This document shows, in pieces, positions 44,900 to 53,464 of a stretch of 64,000 nt of DNA. Below the pieces are notes generated by a model. That model saw only the letters and a list, made by a program, of their open reading frames with translations. It was not told the origin of the DNA and did no database searches. The stretch covers positions 1,116,001 through 1,180,000 of the forward strand of contig NZ_AP023182.1 of assembly GCF_013426915.1 (NCBI RefSeq), given 5' to 3'. Positions within the stretch are counted from its first letter, which is position 1. Every line of letters begins with the position of its first letter. The position numbers and the translations under genes are program-made. The DNA comes from Paraburkholderia sp. PGU19. Lineage in GTDB: Bacteria > Pseudomonadota > Gammaproteobacteria > Burkholderiales > Burkholderiaceae.

Positions 44900-45524
44900 G
44901 GCTGATGCACGGACGGACGAGAGACTCCGTTCCTCGGGTCAAGAGGGAATACCAGCGCAGCGTGAAGTTGGCTGCGCCATCTGCGGCTTCTGAACACGAA
45001 TCGGCGTTGATACAAGGTAGCCCAATCTCCACGTCCTCACCACTATTGCGTCTGTCTTGAACTGAGGCCCCTTCCCTCCACCAGCATTGCACCGGCTTCA
45101 ACGATACTGCGAGCCTCTCCCGCCCCCCAAGGCGCCCGGCCTGTCCCTCGCGGGCGTCAGGTTGCTCATCCCTGACCACGCCAGGGGCATCCCGTGTTGC
45201 GTACGCTTCCCTTGTCTACATGCTGTCGCCACTACCCCGGCGCAGTGACTGGCGGCACTACTTCGCTCATCCATCCAGTCATATCAACCTTCCCCGATAG
45301 GGTGTTCGGGGCGGCCTGCGCATCGACCTTTTCGAGGATTGCTCGGCGTTCACTCGCGTTAGGGCCTGCACACTCGCGCTGTCACCAATTCGTGACACGC
45401 TTCACCAGAGGCTTCAGCCACTTCGTTACCTCCATAGCTGCTCCTTATAGGTTGCTTCCGGCTGGAGCGGTCGCCGGGCGGGGCTTGCACCCGCTGGAAA
45501 GCGCCACCTTTTCACGGCGCACAC
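44900..45524 (-). mobile_element. probable 5' part of a group II intron, 3' truncated
   Basis: On the minus strand, from 45524, the sequence starts GTGTGCGCC, like the GUGYG 5' end of bacterial group II introns. A compact set of stem-loops follows (GCGCC/GGCGC at the start, GCGGGTGCAAGCCCCGC near 45480-45496, CCCCGA/TCGGGG near 45300), plus a GAACGC-rich helix and no long natural reading frame. The reverse transcriptase gene expected downstream is missing. The similarity ends near the stop of the C40 peptidase gene. Identification rests on the 5' consensus, the helix-rich design and recall of similar introns; it is not certain. It lies directly after arsA. Confidence 0.5.
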
Positions 45525-45583
45525 CCTTTGCGGACATCGAGGAGAGTGCAACTGAACGACTGCTCCCAAGGCAGCCCGGGTCG

Positions 45584-47350
45584 TCAGTCGCCTTCAAGAA
45601 GCTCTTCAAGCGCAGTGATTCCCACCGGGGGATCGGCTTGCCATGGAACCACATAGACCCCGTGTTTCGACAGCGTTGCCACCCGCTCCATTTGCTTTCT
45701 TTCGCTACTCAAACGTGCCCGCAACACTGGGTCGTGAGTATCCGTGGCCAGCAATGACCGGTTGACCACCCATGCAAACGGTTCGATATCGGCCCTGCGT
45801 AGATCTTCCTGTAATGCCGCTGCCTGCGACACCGGCGTCGTTTCTGGCAACGTGACCAGGATGATCCTGGTGTAGTTAGCATCCTGCAATCGCATCAATG
45901 GTGTCACGATGCGACCGGCGGCCTTGTCCTCAAACGAGCGCACCATCTGACGATGGTAGGCGCCCGCGGCGTCCATCAGCAACAAGGAGTGACCGGTCGG
46001 AGCGGTATCCAGTACCACAAATGAACTGCCAGCCTGAGACACGACATGCGAGAAGGCATGAAACACAGCGACCTCTTCAGTACAGGGGGATCGTAGGTCC
46101 TCGATGAGTAGTGCCTTCTCGTCCTCTGTCATTTGGGGCGCGCGTGCAGCTACGATCTTGTCCACATACTTCTGGGTTTCCACTTTGGGATCGATGCGCC
46201 CCAGAGTGAGCCCCGGCACATTTCCCTGAAGGGTCATGGCCAGATGCGCCGCTGGGTCAGTGGTACTCAGGTGCACCGACTTTCCGCTGCGGACCAGTCC
46301 CAAGGCAATAGCCGACGCGATAGTTGTCTTGCCTACGCCGCCTTTGCCCATGACCATGATCAGCCCCCGCTCGGCGTGGGCCAATTCCTTGACCAATTCC
46401 GACATAGTGTGATGCGCAAAGTGAGTGGGCAAACTGCGAGGCGTATCGCTTACGCATGTCGATTCCGGGACCAGGAGGGCTCGGAGGGCAGGCAAGCCCA
46501 CTGAGTCCACCGCGCGCAGAGGCACATAATCCGTAGGAAGCTGGCGCAACGGTTCCGGCATGGCTGCGAGAGCCTTCTTTCCCAAGGCATCAAATGCGTC
46601 GCCAACGCGGTCATTGACATGGTTCGCATGGAATACAGCATTCATGACCAGGCGCTGATTTACCAGCCCGAGATCTCGTAGCTCGAACGATGTACGCGCG
46701 GCCTCTTCCAATGCGCCGGTTTCTGGCCGAGCCACCAGCACGACGGTTGTCATACTCGCGTCGTTAAGTGCTGCCAAAGCCTGATTGAAGAGTTCCTCGT
46801 GCATTTTCAAGCCGGAATGCGGCCCCAGGCAGGATGCACCCCGGTCATTACCTTCAAGGAAGCCGCTCCACGCTTTGGGCAGGCTCAACAACCGCAGCGT
46901 GTGACCAGTGGGGGCTGTGTCGAATACCACATGATCAAAGTCAGAACCACGGTGAGAAAGTAAGCTGGAAAACTCGTCAAAAGTGGCGATCTCGGTGGTG
47001 CAAGCACCGGATAGCTGTTCTCTCACCGTCGCAATTTCATCGGCACTTGCCTCAGGGCCCATCTGTTCGACGACACGAGCGCGATAGTTCTCCGCTGCGA
47101 CGTCTGGGTCGATATTCAGTACGAGCAGACCGACCACACCCGGTACCGAGACCGGGATATTGGTCAATTCGATACCGAGCATTTCGTCCAGATTCGACGC
47201 TGCATCGGTGCTGACCAACAAGACCTTCTTGCCGGCGTCGGCCAGCGCGATGGCAGTAGCGGTGGAAACCGAGGTCTTTCCAACTCCACCCTTTCCGGTG
47301 AAGAACAAGTACCTGGTCGGTGCATCCAGCAATGCGAGTCGTGTTGGCAT
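45584..47350 (-). CDS. arsA: ArsA-type anion-transporting ATPase
   Basis: A 588-residue protein with two homologous halves. P-loops GKGGVGKT at residues 19-26 and 335-342. DTAPTGH signal-transduction motifs near 144 and in the second half. The three metalloid-binding cysteines of ArsA are all present: Cys117 (GACTTE), Cys174 (ASCLGP) and Cys423 (SPCTEE). ArsA energises the ArsB arsenite/antimonite efflux pump. GGGAAG precedes the start. No arsB, arsD, arsC or arsR is in the window: upstream is only a C-terminal gene fragment and downstream is the intron-like element. It is thus an orphan, possibly detached from an ars operon. Confidence 0.93.
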   Translation of the reverse strand: MPTRLALLDAPTRYLFFTGKGGVGKTSVSTATAIALADAGKKVLLVSTDAASNLDEMLGIELTNIPVSVPGVVGLLVLNIDPDVAAENYRARVVEQMGPEASADEIATVREQLSGACTTEIATFDEFSSLLSHRGSDFDHVVFDTAPTGHTLRLLSLPKAWSGFLEGNDRGASCLGPHSGLKMHEELFNQALAALNDASMTTVVLVARPETGALEEAARTSFELRDLGLVNQRLVMNAVFHANHVNDRVGDAFDALGKKALAAMPEPLRQLPTDYVPLRAVDSVGLPALRALLVPESTCVSDTPRSLPTHFAHHTMSELVKELAHAERGLIMVMGKGGVGKTTIASAIALGLVRSGKSVHLSTTDPAAHLAMTLQGNVPGLTLGRIDPKVETQKYVDKIVAARAPQMTEDEKALLIEDLRSPCTEEVAVFHAFSHVVSQAGSSFVVLDTAPTGHSLLLMDAAGAYHRQMVRSFEDKAAGRIVTPLMRLQDANYTRIILVTLPETTPVSQAAALQEDLRRADIEPFAWVVNRSLLATDTHDPVLRARLSSERKQMERVATLSKHGVYVVPWQADPPVGITALEELLEGD

Positions 47351-47378
47351 GCGCTTCCCTGTTCTGATAGGTATTCAG

Positions 47379-47687
47379 TCATTTTGCATCGGGTTGCCAG
47401 CGCCCGAGCGTCACCGTGACAACACCGCTACGTTGTAAGTCTCTTAAAAAGACACTCTTCACTGGCAACTCGGGGATGCGGCCCGACCTGGCAGCACGTC
47501 CCAGCGCCGCTGCTCCGAGAGGCGCGAACAGACTTTTGCATGTCTTTTTCAAAGCCTCGGCCAATGTCGTCAGATCAAATTTGCTCAATACGGCGTGAAT
47601 CGTCTGGAGGCTCGCACGTCCTGGCTGCTCACGGACGTCTGTCGGAATCTTGAGGCCACGAAGGGCAAAAAGTTGCTCAGATGGGCA
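47379..47687 (-). pseudogene. C-terminal fragment of an unidentified protein upstream of arsA
   Basis: An open frame of about 100 codons with natural composition (SEQLFALRGLKIPTDVREQ, LSKFDLTTLAEALKKTC, SLFAPLGAAALGRAARSG, VFLRDLQRSGVVTVTLGRW) ends 28 bases before arsA. Upstream a different frame (RRHCYVTDKGCARMVIVDA) appears to continue the same protein, so a frameshift near 47680 is likely. It is not ArsD: the ArsD cysteine pairs are missing. Family unknown. Confidence 0.45.
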
Positions 47688-47969
47688 TCAACAATCACCA
47701 TTCGGGCGCATCCCTTATCCGTTACGTAACAATGTCGCCGTTTATCGCAGGGATAATCCCCCGCCTCGTCTCTGCTCCGCACGATTGGTTCGAGGCCTAA
47801 TTGTCCGATCATGACCGCGACGCGGTGGCATGGCACGCCCCCGACAAGATGCATCCCCATCCGCCGGACGCGTCGACAGCGGAATAGACCGCCCATGGGA
47901 CAAGATGCCAGTCATGGCCGGTCTGATCGCGTCTCCGCTGGGCGCTCTCAGGAAGAACCACTACGCGTA
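47688..47969. other. short intergenic stretch with remnants
   Basis: Holds the frameshifted N-terminal continuation of the preceding fragment (minus frame 47585-47896). No intact gene. Confidence 0.35.
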
Positions 47970-49154
47970 TTACAAGGTCTCAAGCGCCAGCGCTATGCCC
48001 TGTCCCCCGCCGATGCATAGCGTCACGATGCCGCGTCGGCCTCCGCCTCGCTGCATCTGGTGCAGCAATCGTGTGGTCAGTACCGCACCGCTCGCGCCGA
48101 TCGGATGACCGTGCGCAATCGCCCCGCCTTCTGCATTCACAACGTCTTCCGCGAATCCCAACTCTCTTAGACACGCCAGTGCGATCGCTGCGAACGCCTC
48201 GTTGATCTCCACGCAGTCAACTTCCGCTACGGACCAACCGGCGCGCGTGAGGGCCTGCCGCACGGCGGGAATCGGCCCCAAGCCGAACAAACCCGGTTCC
48301 ACGGCCCCTACGCCGTAACTGACCAGCCGTGCCACCGGCGTGAGGCCATTGCGCTCGGCCCAGCCACGTTCGGCGACAAGCATCGCAGCGGCGCCGCTGT
48401 TCAGGCCGGGCGCATTGCCGGCGGTGATGGTGCCGTCCTTGCGGAACGCCGGTTTAAGCTTGGCAAGCGATTCGGCGCTGGTGTCTGGCCGATTGTGCTC
48501 GTCGCGGCCAAAGATCGTCGGGCCCTTGCGGCCGGGCACCTCCAGGGGCGCGATCTCAGCATCGAACAGCCCAGCGGCCTGGGCATGAGCAAAGCGTTGC
48601 TGCGAACGCAGCGCCCAACGATCCTGGTCTTCCCGGGAGACGCTGCACTGACTCACAAGATCTTCGGTATGCCAGCCAGAATGCTGATCGCTGAAGGCGT
48701 CGTTGAGCCCGTCGAGCAGCATGCTGTCGAACAGCGTCACATCGCCCATTCGGGCTCCCCAGCGCCCCTGCGGCAGCAGGTAGGGGCTACGGTCCATGTT
48801 TTCCATGCCGCCCGCGATCGCGCAATCAATCATGCCGGCCCAGATTTCGGTCGCAGCACTGGCGATCGCCTGCGCGCCCGACCCGCAGACGCGGTTAACC
48901 GTGAGCGCGGGAACCGCGACCGGCAATCCGCCGGCGATACCGGCCTGTCGCGCCGGATTCATCTTCACGCCTGCCTGAATGACATTTCCCATGACCAGCG
49001 ACTGCACTTTGTCGGCCGGCAATCCGGCGCGCTTGAGGCTTTCGCGGATAACGGCAGCGCCCAGCGCTGGCGCCGGCATGTCCTTGAGTGCTCCTCCATA
49101 GGTGCCTATCGCGGTGCGTACCGGGCTGCACAAAACGGCTTCGAGGTTGCTCAT
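47970..49154 (-). CDS. acetyl-CoA acetyltransferase (thiolase)
   Basis: A 394-residue thiolase from MSNLEAVLCSPVRTAIGTYG, with AGGAG upstream of this ATG. The active-site residues are all there: nucleophilic Cys near residue 89 in TVNRVCGSGAQAI, the NEAFAA loop, His in AEGGAIAHGHPIGASG near 350, and the second Cys in LCIGGGQGIAL near 380. The family condenses or cleaves acetoacetyl-CoA and longer 3-ketoacyl-CoA (PhaA/AtoB type). The long in-frame extension upstream of 49154 is arginine-rich and not coding-like. It stands alone, so it could serve PHB synthesis or degradation of acyl-CoA; substrate length is not predictable. Confidence 0.92.
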   Translation of the reverse strand: MSNLEAVLCSPVRTAIGTYGGALKDMPAPALGAAVIRESLKRAGLPADKVQSLVMGNVIQAGVKMNPARQAGIAGGLPVAVPALTVNRVCGSGAQAIASAATEIWAGMIDCAIAGGMENMDRSPYLLPQGRWGARMGDVTLFDSMLLDGLNDAFSDQHSGWHTEDLVSQCSVSREDQDRWALRSQQRFAHAQAAGLFDAEIAPLEVPGRKGPTIFGRDEHNRPDTSAESLAKLKPAFRKDGTITAGNAPGLNSGAAAMLVAERGWAERNGLTPVARLVSYGVGAVEPGLFGLGPIPAVRQALTRAGWSVAEVDCVEINEAFAAIALACLRELGFAEDVVNAEGGAIAHGHPIGASGAVLTTRLLHQMQRGGGRRGIVTLCIGGGQGIALALETL

Positions 49155-49592
49155 GCCTTTGCTCCTGACAGGAATGACGCGTGAATCACGTGGCACGGCG
49201 GATCGTGCCTGGCAATGCGTATCCGGGTGCGGGGTTTGTCGAACACCGCCCCGTATTTCTCCACGTTCAGATGCAGCGATTCCGTTACCGATGGTTCTCG
49301 TCAGCGTCGACAACAATCTTGTCCCCGATTGATTCGAGACGTGGGGACTCTCCTGACGGACTGACACCGCGTACGTGTCCGTTGACTGGCGGCGCCTCAT
49401 TGCATCGAATCGGTACGTGGCTGGGCCCCGTCACGGTGAAGTGTCTCGCTCTTGCATCAGACGGCCTTCCATGATGCCTAGGGAAGTTCGATTCATCTTG
49501 ACCTGTGTCAATGCGTGTACCCTTGCCGGCGGGCAAGCTGACACGATGATAGGGTCGTGCCACAGCATCTACGGAAGAGTAGGGAGACTGAC
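49155..49592. other. divergent intergenic region
   Basis: Upstream of the thiolase (minus) and a small hypothetical gene (plus). No supported ORF or RNA. Confidence 0.4.
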
Positions 49593-49859
49593 TTGAAAGA
49601 TATCGACCGGGAAATCGACGGACTGTGGAAACGGATCAATCTCATGCAGGCGCAGGCGGACGCGATGATGACCGTACTTCAGGCTGCAATGCCGGCTGTA
49701 GGAGACTCGCCGACGTTTGCGGCAGCAGTCCATGAGATCTTCGATGCGAGGATGGCCAATCGGCTCTGTCGGGGCGTCGATGAAGAGTTCGTCAACGAGT
49801 ATATTACCTCCCTTAGAGCGATCGTGCCAAAGCACCTTTCAGTCACGCTAACGCTGTGA
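49593..49859 (+). CDS. small hypothetical protein, coiled-coil N terminus
   Basis: An 88-residue protein read from TTG 49593, which has AGGGAGA seven bases upstream. A GTG at 49557 would add 12 residues without a better site. Begins LKDIDREIDGLWKRINLMQAQ, a heptad-like helix, then ADAMMTVLQAAMPAVG and a helical C-terminal half (FNEYITSLRAIVPKHL-type). Family not recognised. Confidence 0.5.
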   Translation: MKDIDREIDGLWKRINLMQAQADAMMTVLQAAMPAVGDSPTFAAAVHEIFDARMANRLCRGVDEEFVNEYITSLRAIVPKHLSVTLTL

Positions 49860-49930
49860 CCCCAGAGGTATAGCCTTTTTGCCTGAGGCCAGACGTGAGC
49901 GTGGCGCCGGCGAGAAACATCAATGCATGT

Positions 49931-50560
49931 TCAGCGCGCGATGCGGGAATTGGCCGGTCGTGAGAGTGCATTCGAGGAAGGTGCCCAGTGCGTCGGCGTC
50001 TCCGCTAGCTTAAATACCCCCTGAGCGTCGCCTTCAGGCCTCGGGCAATGCAGGATGCGCTCGCGTGGTGATCGCAGTGTCAGGCGCTCCGCGCGTGCCC
50101 CGCTTCGCATCAGTTGCCGGGAAGGATCTGGATCCAGTCGATTGCAAAGGACGAGTCGCGTTGCCAGCGCGCAAGCACGACCTCCGCGGGCAGAACCAGC
50201 AAAGCGGCCCGCTTCGGCGCAAAACGCGTCGCAGTGGTGGCGCGTGCTGAACAGGCTCGCTTCGCCGACGAAGTCACCCGCTTCGGCGCTCTGCAGCGTG
50301 ATCGTTTCACCGCGTGCTTCATCTCGTCGCAGCAATATCCGGCCTGCCTGAACCCGGTAAATCGCTTGTGCTCGCTGACCACGGCGAAAGACATACGCCT
50401 GTGCGTGGTACGGGACAGCACCACGCGGAGCCAGTCGCAACGCCGGAGGCAACGAGGATGGAAGGCTGACACCCGGCGTAGCGCCAGGCGCACCGGCCGT
50501 GTCAGCGGACTGCCTCTTCACCGTAGACGCCTTATTCTGGCGTCGCGGCGCCACTTGCAT
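49931..50560 (-). pseudogene. Crp/Fnr-family regulator, frameshifted
   Basis: From ATG 50560 (MQVAPRRQ) the frame encodes a cNMP-binding-like domain: HAQAYVFRRGQRAQAIYRVQ, AGRILLRRDEARGETITLQS, AEAGDFVGEASLFS. Then the frame shifts near 50260, with VLPAEVVLARWQRDSSFAID in the next frame, and shifts back near 50120 (MRSGARAERLTLRSPRERIL). The winged-helix end is scrambled after GVFKLAETPTHWA. At least two to three indels are needed, so it is inactive. The start overlaps the end of the upstream gene by 29 bases. Confidence 0.65.
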
Positions 50561-51071
50561 GGTGCGGCATCGTGTCTGGACCGTGTCCCGCCATGGCGTC
50601 ATGACCGTGGTCGGAAAGCTGGGCGTCAAACCACTGGTGCAGCGCGACCACCAGCCAAGGCTGAACGGTCCGGTAGGCAATTTCGCCACCGTTGGGCAGG
50701 GCGCGGTAACGGATTTTCAACTCCCCCGGCTTCGCAGCGCGCAGGGCCGCCAGACCGGGCATATCCTCGCCGTGGATATGTTCCGGTCCCTCGAAGTCGC
50801 CGGCGGCGAACTGCTGCGCGATCATCGCCAGGTGCTGGCGAATTAGCGCAGCCTGTTCGGCATCGTTGCGCTTGGTCACGACCTGCTGGATGCCGCCGTC
50901 GGCGGTCTTCGTAAAGATGTGAGTGGTCGGCGCGAGGGAAAACGGCATAACCTCAGTTCCCCGCTGGGCAATCTTTCCCTGCCGCGCGGTCACCTCGGCA
51001 ATCGCGGAGGAGCAGAAGATTCCTGCCGCGACGGAAGCTGCAAGCATGAAGGCGGATGCGATGCGCGTCAC
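50532..51071 (-). CDS. conserved exported protein of unknown function
   Basis: A 179-residue protein with a signal peptide (MTRIASAFMLAASVAAGIFC, cleaved after AIA near 25). The mature part has FSLAPTTHIFTKTADGGIQQ, VVTKRNDAEQAALIRQHLAM, IAQQFAAGDFEGPEHIHGED, then the beta-rich KIRYRALPNGGEIAYRT. A histidine-rich tail follows (DHGHDAMAGHGPDTMPHH), which could bind metal. Homologues in Burkholderia are often labelled aspartate carbamoyltransferase, but no carbamoyl-phosphate motif (STRT, HPxQ) is present, so that name is not supported. Followed by the broken Crp-like gene. Confidence 0.7.
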   Translation of the reverse strand: MTRIASAFMLAASVAAGIFCSSAIAEVTARQGKIAQRGTEVMPFSLAPTTHIFTKTADGGIQQVVTKRNDAEQAALIRQHLAMIAQQFAAGDFEGPEHIHGEDMPGLAALRAAKPGELKIRYRALPNGGEIAYRTVQPWLVVALHQWFDAQLSDHGHDAMAGHGPDTMPHHASGAATPE

Positions 51072-51728
51072 GGATGTTCCCGGTCATGAATGGGCGTGCA
51101 TGGATGCGGCGACTGCGAGGATTGCTTTCTTTGGGCCGCGTCTTGCCGAACGCTTGACCGTTATCTCGTAGGCGGGAAAACAGCAAGGCGAACCTTCTGG
51201 CTATCGAGTACGATGTGCGCGACGATCAGCCAGGGACGCACGTCGTTCGCCTCTATCAGGCGTCGGCTGGTCTTATCACCGACCTTATCCAACGACGATT
51301 TCGGCATCTTTCGAGCGTGAATGCGAAGACCATCGCTAGAGTGAAGTCGTGCACCATCACGTCGCCGTTGTCCTGACAGTGCCCATCGCATTTTAATGTT
51401 TTCTGGGGACTTGCTGTAAGCATTATTAGACAAAGTCGGTGCTGTACCTGATCGGCAATCCTGACTAGCCGCTATCAAACATTTCTGTTTGCACAAATCG
51501 GATTTACCTACTTCCGGTAATAAACGCCACTGCGCATCGCATGTGTCGATTCGCACGTGCATCACGCGCTTCGCGCGCATGATCAGCCGGTTTAAGTCTC
51601 GTTTAATCCATCCTGCCTAGATTGAAGACACGAAGACGCCGTGAGCAGGAACGGCATGCCGCTCGAATCGCGCGTCAGAAAAGCAATGCCGCGTCATCAA
51701 GGCTTTTGCCTTCACGGTGGAGATCATC
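51072..51728. other. regulatory region upstream of the Rieske unit
   Basis: Contains the paired TTAA box at 51591 and a likely -10 (TAGATT, about 51618). A minus-strand stretch 51161-51308 (MPKSSLDKVGDKTSRRLIEA, then VRPWLIVAHIVLDSQKVRLA) may be a gene fragment of unknown family. Nothing else supported. Confidence 0.4.
51591..51607 (+). promoter_or_regulatory. paired TTAA box upstream of the Rieske unit
   Basis: TTTAAG, five bases (TCTCG), TTTAAT: two half-sites with an 11-bp period, the consensus form of PmrA/QseB-type sites (YTTAAK N5 YTTAAK). TAGATT follows about eleven bases later as a possible -10, so the box covers the -35 position, as expected for an activator of this class. Confidence 0.55.
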
Positions 51729-52190
51729 ATGAACTCATTCACTAAGACAGGGCTTCTTGCCATCACGCTCGTGCTCTCGCAGTCTGCGAATGTCGCCTTC
51801 GCCGCGACATCAAGCCTGCCGCCGATTCAGCATCAAGGCAACGTCGTCTATCTGTCGGGCGGCATCGGCAGCGATCAGTCGGCCGCGCTCAAGGACGAAA
51901 TGCACAAGTACCCGCTGGTGCTCGAATTCGCGGGCAAGACACATCAAGGGAATGAATACCTTGCGGACGTCCTGGTGAATATCACCGACATGCACGGCGC
52001 GACATTGCTGGATACCACTTCGCAGGGCCCGTTCATGCTGGCCTCGCTGCCGAACGGACGCTACAGGGTGACCGCCAGCTATGAAGGCCATACGCAGCAG
52101 CGCGTCGTCGATGTCACGCTCATGACGCACATTCGCATACTGTTCCTGTGGCCGACCCAGACGCCGCAGGCGGCCGGGAGCACGACGTGA
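51729..52190 (+). CDS. exported protein with carboxypeptidase-regulatory-like domain
   Basis: A 153-residue protein (MNSFTKTGLLAITLVLSQSA) with a signal peptide cleaved near AFAAT. Residues 45-150 show a beta-sandwich of the CarboxypepD_reg/Cna-B type (ADVLVNITDMHGATLLDTTS, LPNGRYRVTASYEGHTQQ, RVVDVTLMTHIRILFLW), with the GxYxVxAxYxG signature. GGAG lies upstream. First gene of a three-gene unit with the Rieske protein; the stop overlaps the next start by four bases. Confidence 0.75.
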   Translation: MNSFTKTGLLAITLVLSQSANVAFAATSSLPPIQHQGNVVYLSGGIGSDQSAALKDEMHKYPLVLEFAGKTHQGNEYLADVLVNITDMHGATLLDTTSQGPFMLASLPNGRYRVTASYEGHTQQRVVDVTLMTHIRILFLWPTQTPQAAGSTT

Positions 52191-52807
52191 ACGCAATCGC
52201 CGACGCGCCCATCGACGAGGCGCGGCGCCGATGGTTGATCGCGACAACAGTAGCAGGCGGTATTGCGGGCGTCGCAGTCGTGACGCCGTTCGCGCAATCG
52301 TTCAGGCCACCCGCGTCCGCGGTGGCCGCGGGCGCGCCCGTAACGGTCGATATCGGTCATGTCCAGCCCGGCGACATGATGACGGCAGCGTGGCGCGGCA
52401 TGCCCATCTTCATCCCCAACCGGACGGATTCGATGCTCGCCGCTGTGCGCGCCGCCGATCCGTTCGTCGCGGATCCTCATAGCGAACGGCCATTTTCGAT
52501 GCCGCTGCCGGCGTACTGCAACAACGCGTACCGTTCGCGCACCGAACGCAGAAACCTGCTCGTCATGGTCGGCGTCTGCACGCATCTGGGATGCACCCCG
52601 AGTCCGCGTTTTCAGCCAGGCCCGCAGCCCAATCTGCCTGATGACTGGCCCGGTGGCTTTCTCTGTCCATGTCACGGTTCCACCTATGATCTTGCAGGGC
52701 GCGTGTTTAAGGACAAACCCGCGCCGCAAAATCTCGACGTGCCGCGTTACCGCTACGCGAGCACGAATAGCGTCGTGATCGGCGAGGACGAGCATGGTCG
52801 GGCGTAA
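52187..52807 (+). CDS. solitary Rieske [2Fe-2S] protein (PetA/QcrA-like)
   Basis: A 206-residue protein read from GTG 52187, chosen because it overlaps the preceding stop (GTGA) and has GGGAG upstream. RRRWLIATTVAGGIAGVAVV (about residues 13-32) is a Tat-like signal anchor. The cluster ligands are CTHLGC near residue 138 and CPCHGSTYD near 171, with the cysteine and histidine pairs intact. The insertion between them and the end (VPRYRYASTNSVVIGED) match ubiquinol-cytochrome c reductase iron-sulfur subunits. No cytochrome b or c1 gene is near, so it may be an alternative subunit or serve another electron-transfer route. Confidence 0.88.
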   Translation: MNAIADAPIDEARRRWLIATTVAGGIAGVAVVTPFAQSFRPPASAVAAGAPVTVDIGHVQPGDMMTAAWRGMPIFIPNRTDSMLAAVRAADPFVADPHSERPFSMPLPAYCNNAYRSRTERRNLLVMVGVCTHLGCTPSPRFQPGPQPNLPDDWPGGFLCPCHGSTYDLAGRVFKDKPAPQNLDVPRYRYASTNSVVIGEDEHGRA

Positions 52808-52898
52808 CAGGAGTCAATGCTCAACTTTCGACAACCATTTGCATGGGACAGGAGTAAGCGCTAACGCGCCAACTCGCGTCGACATAGGAGACAGGATC

Positions 52899-53225
52899 AT
52901 GCGAACCCTATTGATGATCGTTACCTTATCCGCGCTCTGCGCGTCGTCGGTTGCGCGTGCGCAGTCGACGCTGATCATTCATCCGTCACCGCTCAGATGC
53001 GAGAACCTGCTGTCGATGGCGAATCACGGCATGCCTGTTCTCCTGAATCGGGTGGCGAGTACGAACAGGCAGGTTGTCACGACGGATAATGCGCTCGTCA
53101 TCGACGCCGAAGCGCCCGCCGGCCTGATCGTCGATGAATGCAGCAAGACACCAAAGGTGACATTCGCCAGCGAAATCGCACGCAGAAGCGACTCCGTGCA
53201 CTTCGACAACAGTACATACCATTGA
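52899..53225 (+). CDS. small exported protein of unknown function
   Basis: A 108-residue protein starting MRTLLMIVTLSALCASSVAR with a signal peptide ending near ARAQ. The mature part has two cysteines (LRCENL, DECSKT) that could form a disulfide, and SMANHGMPVLLNRVASTNRQ. AGGAG lies upstream of the ATG. It follows the Rieske gene by 91 bases and probably belongs to the same unit. Family not recognised. Confidence 0.6.
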   Translation: MRTLLMIVTLSALCASSVARAQSTLIIHPSPLRCENLLSMANHGMPVLLNRVASTNRQVVTTDNALVIDAEAPAGLIVDECSKTPKVTFASEIARRSDSVHFDNSTYH

Positions 53226-53464
53226 TGTGCGAACGCCGTTCTTTAAAAGTTTCGTTGTTCAATCAACCGTGAACTATCTTGCCCGCCGGTGAGGCGCACT
53301 GCGGCCAGCGTCTCCGACCGGACCCAATCCCGACCGTCGCTATCGACGGGTTGAATCCGCAGAGCGCAGCGGTCCCTACGGTCGGTAGCTCAAAGGCTAG
53401 ACCTCGGCCATTGCTGACACTCAGGTATCGGCATCTGCGAGACGGCTACAGCGGCTTTGCGTGA

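Noticed and set aside
45194..45757. 187-codon plus-strand frame starting MLRTLPLSTCCRHYP
   Set aside because: It overlaps the intron-like element and the end of arsA in antisense; such frames arise from structured intron RNA sequence and are not real proteins.
47379..47588. ArsD upstream of arsA
   Set aside because: The frame lacks the vicinal cysteine pairs and the thioredoxin-like start of ArsD.
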